Below the pieces are notes generated by a model that saw only the letters and a program-made list of their open reading frames with translations, was not told the origin of the DNA and searched no databases. From Thermoplasmata archaeon M9B2D (GTDB lineage Archaea > Thermoplasmatota > E2 > DHVEG-1): a stretch of 25,386 nt of DNA. Each line of letters starts with the position of its first letter. The first letter of the stretch is position 1. This document shows positions 22,238 to 25,386 of the stretch, in pieces. A program made the position numbers and the translations under genes. The stretch lies in contig MUGD01000024.1 in assembly GCA_002900555.1 (NCBI GenBank), positions 1 through 25,386 of the forward strand, in the 5' to 3' direction.

Positions 22238-22369
22238 TTATGGGATTGTGGGTATGAGGATGACTTCGCCACCGCAGTTTGGACAGTTGTTCCCATCCAG
22301 GATTCCCATTTTTTGTAAACTCCCTTTTTTTGGCCGCAGGAGACCGCAGTCTGTACATTTCACATACAT
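22238..22369 (-). CDS. Zinc-ribbon microprotein, 43 residues
   Basis: On the minus strand ATG 22369 opens 43 codons with two clean CxxC knuckles: VKCTDCG (C5, C8) and NNCPNCGGE (C29, C32), 20 residues apart, a typical zinc ribbon. The rest is basic in the middle and hydrophobic at the end (VILIPTIP). A TATA element lies at 22413-22425, and GAAAG just before the start. No signal peptide, so it is cytoplasmic; such stand-alone ribbons usually bind nucleic acid or a protein partner. It is too short for most gene callers. The larger frames overlapping it on either strand have no conserved pattern. Confidence 0.65.
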   Translation of the reverse strand: MYVKCTDCGLLRPKKGSLQKMGILDGNNCPNCGGEVILIPTIP

Positions 22370-22412
22370 AGTAGCTTTCAAAAAAACATTCCCCATTATT
22401 TATATTAATGAA

Positions 22413-22425
22413 CATTTATATAAGC
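22413..22425 (-). promoter_or_regulatory. TATA box of the zinc-ribbon gene
   Basis: Minus strand GCTTATATAAATG, about 45-55 bases before ATG 22369. Confidence 0.5.
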
Positions 22426-22479
22426 TTTTGGGATGTGATGATCCCTTCTCTCCCGTGTTTCCATCATCTTTTTTAGTCA

Positions 22480-22884
22480 TTACTCTGTAATGTCTTCTTC
22501 GTTTTCTCCGTCGATAGGGGAAAACAGTAGCATTGAGTCAAAGGAAGCAGTCTCGTAGTCCCTGATCGGGTCCAATTCCATCAGGTCTTGTGTGAACGGT
22601 CTTGCTTGGTCTACTGTTGAGATGTCAGGGCTTAGTAAAGTGTCGATATCAAGGAGAAACAGTTTTTTTATCCATTTTTTGCAATAGGTGTCATGGTCAG
22701 TCATTTTCTTATGAGTTCTGTGGGGGAGGGGGACGACGATGATGCTGTTTACATGATGCATGTCGATGCTTCGGACATCACCTTTTGGGAACGGATTGTC
22801 AAAAAGAGGCAGATACCCTAGGTTTCGTTTCTTTGCATTTGCCTTTCGTTGAACATGGTTGAATCGTCGTTTCTTTCTGGCCAT
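22480..22884 (-). CDS. HNH-like putative nuclease-fold protein
   Basis: 134 residues. A very basic start (MARKKRRFNHVQRKANAKKR) suits nucleic-acid binding. Then come GYLPLFDNPFP, MHHVNSIIVVPLPHRTHKKM and CKKWIKKLFLLD, which resemble the HH-N-H core of HNH-type endonucleases (HH near residues 42-43, N45, H55 or H58). No CxxC structural zinc knuckles are present. The last 50 residues are acidic. The assignment rests on motif shape and is tentative; activity is uncertain. The TATA box is very near the start, so the mRNA is almost leaderless. Confidence 0.5.
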   Translation of the reverse strand: MARKKRRFNHVQRKANAKKRNLGYLPLFDNPFPKGDVRSIDMHHVNSIIVVPLPHRTHKKMTDHDTYCKKWIKKLFLLDIDTLLSPDISTVDQARPFTQDLMELDPIRDYETASFDSMLLFSPIDGENEEDITE

Positions 22885-22913
22885 GTCTGGTGAAAAAAAT
22901 GTAGTGAGTGTTT

Positions 22914-22929
22914 CTTTAAAAACGTATGT
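22914..22929 (-). promoter_or_regulatory. Promoter of the HNH-like gene
   Basis: Minus strand ACATACGTTTTTAAAG, 30-45 bases before ATG 22884, of the same type as the regulator promoters. Confidence 0.5.
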
Positions 22930-22987
22930 GTAGAATCAAGAGGATGTTGATACGTGGTTTTTCAGGACCTATCAAAATCAAAGGATT

Positions 22988-23004
22988 AAAAAAAAGGAAA
23001 AAAA
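22988..23004 (-). terminator. Terminator of the propeller gene
   Basis: On the minus strand two T-tracts (seven and eight T) separated by CC begin about ten bases after the stop codon at 23014. Confidence 0.5.
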
Positions 23005-23013
23005 TAGAACGTC

Positions 23014-25077
23014 TTAGCTTACGTTCAGGACGAAGGGTCCAAAGACGAATGCAGATGCGGTTTTCTCTGCGGTTTTTCCCTCGTCGCAGCTTGCCGATAC
23101 CTTGATGGTTGTTTTACCAATCCCAAAGACAAAACCTGTTTTAATGGATATTTGAGTTCCTTCTGCGATACTTGTTTCTACGCCCCCTGATGATTTTCCA
23201 ATGAAGATCAATGTACCGTCAAGGACGATGGTCCAGGAAACCTTCGTTGCTTCTGCAGTACCGTTGTTCTTAACAACCGCTGATACACCTATTCCACCGA
23301 CGATTTCACCAATCCAAAGGACCGGTCCTTTGATAGTTACGTTTAACGGATCAGACAACGGGCTTTCTGCTCCGTAGGCGTCCTTTGCTTTCACTTGGAT
23401 GGCATATACGCCTTGGTCAGACCATACATGTGTTGCAGTGATGGTATGACCGGAAGGATATGGACCAAGCCAGTTCCCTGGTGAGTTATCACCCCAGTCA
23501 AACCAATAATAGACCTCGTCATCATCTGGATCGGTTGTGACAACAGAGTAATTATACATTCTGCCGGTTTTTCCGTCTGTTGGACCGGTAGGTTTTTCAG
23601 GGGTGTTTGGTGGAAAATTTTCCCTGTATTTATAAAAAATATCGTAGTCCGTGCCGCTGCCACCATATTCAGTTCCGTCCTCCCAGGCGACATGTACTAC
23701 ACCCTTGCTATCCACAAACGATGTAGGATATTTACTTAAGCTTGTACTTTCAGTGCTTACCACCTCCGCTGCTATCCAGCTGCCTCCACTGGGTTTTTGC
23801 TTATAGAAAATATCCCGGTCGCTGCCGCTGCCACCATACTCCGTAAGATCGTCCCAGGTGACATGTACTGTGCCTTCGTAATCCACAGATATTGAAGGGT
23901 TGCTGCTAAAGGCTGTGCTCTCGGTACTTACTACCTCTGTTGTTGTCCAGCTGCCTCCACTTGGTTTTTGCTTGTAGAAAATATCTTCATCCTCGCCACT
24001 ACCACTATAATACGTCCTATCCGCCCAGGCGACATGTACAGTGCCTACAGAGTCTACAGACAATGACGGATTCCAGCTTAAGCCTGTGCTCTCGGTGCTT
24101 ACTACCTCTGTTGTTGTCCAGCTGCCACCGCTAGGTTTCCGTTTGTAGAAAACATCAGGATCGCTGCCACTGCCGCCATAGTTGGTCCCGTCATACCAGG
24201 CGACATGTACAGTGCCTGCAGCGTCTACAGACAATGACGGATTCCAGCTTAAGCCTGTGCTCTCGGTGCTTACCACCTCGGTTGTTGTCCAGCTGCCTCC
24301 ACTGGGTTTTTGCTTGTAGAAAATATCCTGGTCGCTACCGCTGCCGCCATAATTCGTTTCATCAAACCATGTGACATGTACCGAGCCTGCAGCGTCTACA
24401 GACAAAGACGGGTGCGAACTATATTCTGTGCTTTCTGTGCTTACCACCTCTGTTGTTGTCCAGCTGCCTCCACTTGGTTTTTGTTTATAAAAGATATCCC
24501 AGTCACTGCCACATCCACCATAATCCGTGCCGTCATACCAGGCGAGATGCAGTGTACCTAAGGCGTCCACGGCCAAGGAAGGATTATAGCTATGGTCTGA
24601 GCTTTCTGTGCTTACCACCTCTGTTGTCGTCCAGCTGCCGTTAACTGGTTTTTTTTTATAAAAAATGTCCTCATCATAGCCACTGCCGCCGTAATCCGAC
24701 CTATCGCTCCAGGCGATATGCACCGTACCCTCATTGTCAACTACAACGGAAGGAGTATAACAATTCCCTATGCTTTCTGTGCTTACCACCTCAGTCACAC
24801 TCCAGCCTTTACACATTACTAAAGCCTTCTGAGTATTTCTATCTTCATTTGCGTCATCACCCCAGGGACACCTCTGAGGCATCAGACAGGATTGTCTTGG
24901 TACATATGCATCATGACATCGAGTATCGGATTCGTTCATGTGCATGAATATCTGCTTACCATGTGCTGTAGGGAGAGTTTTTTCTCCGCTCTCACCAAAA
25001 ATCCCTGTTCCAATACTTATACCAAATAAAAGAGCTATTCCAAAGACAATACTTTTTGTTTTTATTCTTGTTCTCAT
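23014..25077 (-). CDS. Secreted seven-bladed beta-propeller / PKD / CARDB-like protein
   Basis: 687 residues. A signal or membrane segment spans residues 10-28 (IVFGIALLFGISIGTGIFG). After a Cys-containing linker, residues 92-490 are seven tandem repeats of 57 residues with the core WTTTEVVSTEST, PSLSVDAAGTVHVAW, GGSGSD and DIFYKQKPSGGS, a sialidase-like (Asp-box related) propeller. No sialidase active-site Arg triad is evident. A PKD domain follows (about 491-585: FDWGDNSPGNWLGPYPSG, HVWSDQGVYAIQVKAKD). The last 100 residues (GGIGVSAVVKNNGTAEATKV) are CARDB-like. GGGGAGG precedes ATG 25077. Likely role: surface adhesion or carbohydrate/protein binding. Confidence 0.85.
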   Translation of the reverse strand: MRTRIKTKSIVFGIALLFGISIGTGIFGESGEKTLPTAHGKQIFMHMNESDTRCHDAYVPRQSCLMPQRCPWGDDANEDRNTQKALVMCKGWSVTEVVSTESIGNCYTPSVVVDNEGTVHIAWSDRSDYGGSGYDEDIFYKKKPVNGSWTTTEVVSTESSDHSYNPSLAVDALGTLHLAWYDGTDYGGCGSDWDIFYKQKPSGGSWTTTEVVSTESTEYSSHPSLSVDAAGSVHVTWFDETNYGGSGSDQDIFYKQKPSGGSWTTTEVVSTESTGLSWNPSLSVDAAGTVHVAWYDGTNYGGSGSDPDVFYKRKPSGGSWTTTEVVSTESTGLSWNPSLSVDSVGTVHVAWADRTYYSGSGEDEDIFYKQKPSGGSWTTTEVVSTESTAFSSNPSISVDYEGTVHVTWDDLTEYGGSGSDRDIFYKQKPSGGSWIAAEVVSTESTSLSKYPTSFVDSKGVVHVAWEDGTEYGGSGTDYDIFYKYRENFPPNTPEKPTGPTDGKTGRMYNYSVVTTDPDDDEVYYWFDWGDNSPGNWLGPYPSGHTITATHVWSDQGVYAIQVKAKDAYGAESPLSDPLNVTIKGPVLWIGEIVGGIGVSAVVKNNGTAEATKVSWTIVLDGTLIFIGKSSGGVETSIAEGTQISIKTGFVFGIGKTTIKVSASCDEGKTAEKTASAFVFGPFVLNVS
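23608..24804 (-). repeat. Seven tandem 171-bp coding repeats
   Basis: The propeller blades repeat at DNA level with period 171 bp (57 codons). The third to sixth copies are the most alike, with long shared blocks; the first and last are more diverged, as is usual for arrays homogenised by recombination. Confidence 0.8.
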
Positions 25078-25129
25078 AATATTTGTTCCTCCCCTGAAAA
25101 CACGGGTAAAGAATTATTAATGGAAAGTA

Positions 25130-25141
25130 GGATTTAAATAT
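25130..25141 (-). promoter_or_regulatory. TATA box of the propeller gene
   Basis: Minus strand contains TATTTAAATCC, about 55-65 bases before ATG 25077. Confidence 0.5.
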
Positions 25142-25386
25142 TATGATAGGATGCGATGGAGCATGTCCTGTTTTTTTTTTTTGTTTTTCATAGAACTTCC
25201 TCCTCTTTGGTTTTATATTTGGAGAGCAACTTTTTTTTTCTTCTTGTTTTTGAGGGTCATATTTAAGAATCCTAATTGGTGTAGAAATGCATGGTGTGGA
25301 TGGGTAGTCGGTGTGTGGTTTGTAGAAATCTATCGGGTCATACGTAGTGGGTGTGGATTCATATGTAAGGGATGGAGTGCTGTGCA
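25142..25386. other. Intergenic end of the window, no gene seen
   Basis: Contains long plus-strand T-tracts near 25171-25182 and 25231-25239, and a plus-strand TATA-like ATATTTAAG near 25259. The only frame behind it (ATG 25287) closes after six codons. A gene may start beyond the window. Confidence 0.3.

Noticed and set aside
22185..22490. Longer frames on both strands over the zinc-ribbon gene
   Set aside because: Only the 43-codon frame has paired CxxC motifs with a TATA box at the right distance.

Overview
The window looks like archaeal chromosome, most probably from a Thermoplasmatota-type (marine benthic) euryarchaeon. The grounds are TATA boxes of the TTTAAATA / ATATATAA / TTTTTAAA type placed 20-45 bases before starts, several leaderless or near-leaderless starts, GGAGG-like ribosome binding sites elsewhere, oligo-T terminators, Lrp/AsnC-type regulators, and many exported proteins with PKD, NosD beta-helix, TSP3-like calcium-binding and CARDB-like domains. 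The lineage is inferred from gene style, not from a marker gene. There is no rRNA, tRNA, CRISPR array or complete transposon.

Layout. 1-1231: 3' part of a secreted metzincin-like metallopeptidase (a full-length paralogue lies at 12777-14438). 1340-1550: a compact promoter/palindrome/mini-gene/terminator unit. 1637-2968: exported M28 aminopeptidase. 3063-3410: lipoprotein. 3526-3834: a small-RNA or microprotein unit. 3835-4160: a decayed gene. 4237-6217: three minus-strand genes (secreted protein, Lrp-like regulator, carboxypeptidase-regulatory-like protein). 6351-8145: possible small ORF, two small secreted proteins, and a DUF4382 lipoprotein. 8404-9543: sulfotransferase. 9763-11148: a broken secreted gene, a second Lrp-like regulator and a relic. 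11302-12509: membrane protein between two copies of a diverged direct repeat, then a second lipoprotein of the 3063 family. 12777-14438: metallopeptidase. 14692-16266: MgsA/RarA-C-terminal-like protein, a 37-residue gene and a third Lrp-like regulator. 16365-18206: NosD/PKD protein. 18240-18851: relic and a GPAPNSGDG repeat peptide. 19090-20838: exported cyclophilin with a PKD frameshift. 21072-22021: exported caspase-like peptidase whose signal peptide is broken by an 11-bp tandem duplication. 22238-22884: zinc-ribbon microprotein and an HNH-like protein. 23014-25077: seven-bladed propeller/PKD protein.

How the genes fit together. Most products are exported, and many process or bind protein: one M28 peptidase, two metzincin-like peptidases, a caspase-like peptidase, a prolyl isomerase, and large adhesive or scaffold-like PKD, beta-helix and propeller proteins. 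Three related Lrp-like regulators and a recurrent promoter form (ATATG directly before a TTTTTAAA box) sit among them. This suggests a secretome region used in extracellular protein degradation or surface interaction; that role is inference. A small undescribed beta domain recurs at the C-terminus of the NosD protein, the N-terminus of the cyclophilin protein and in the broken gene at 9763. Frame-breaking changes at short repeats or homopolymers occur in three exported genes, which means decay, phase-variable expression or assembly error.
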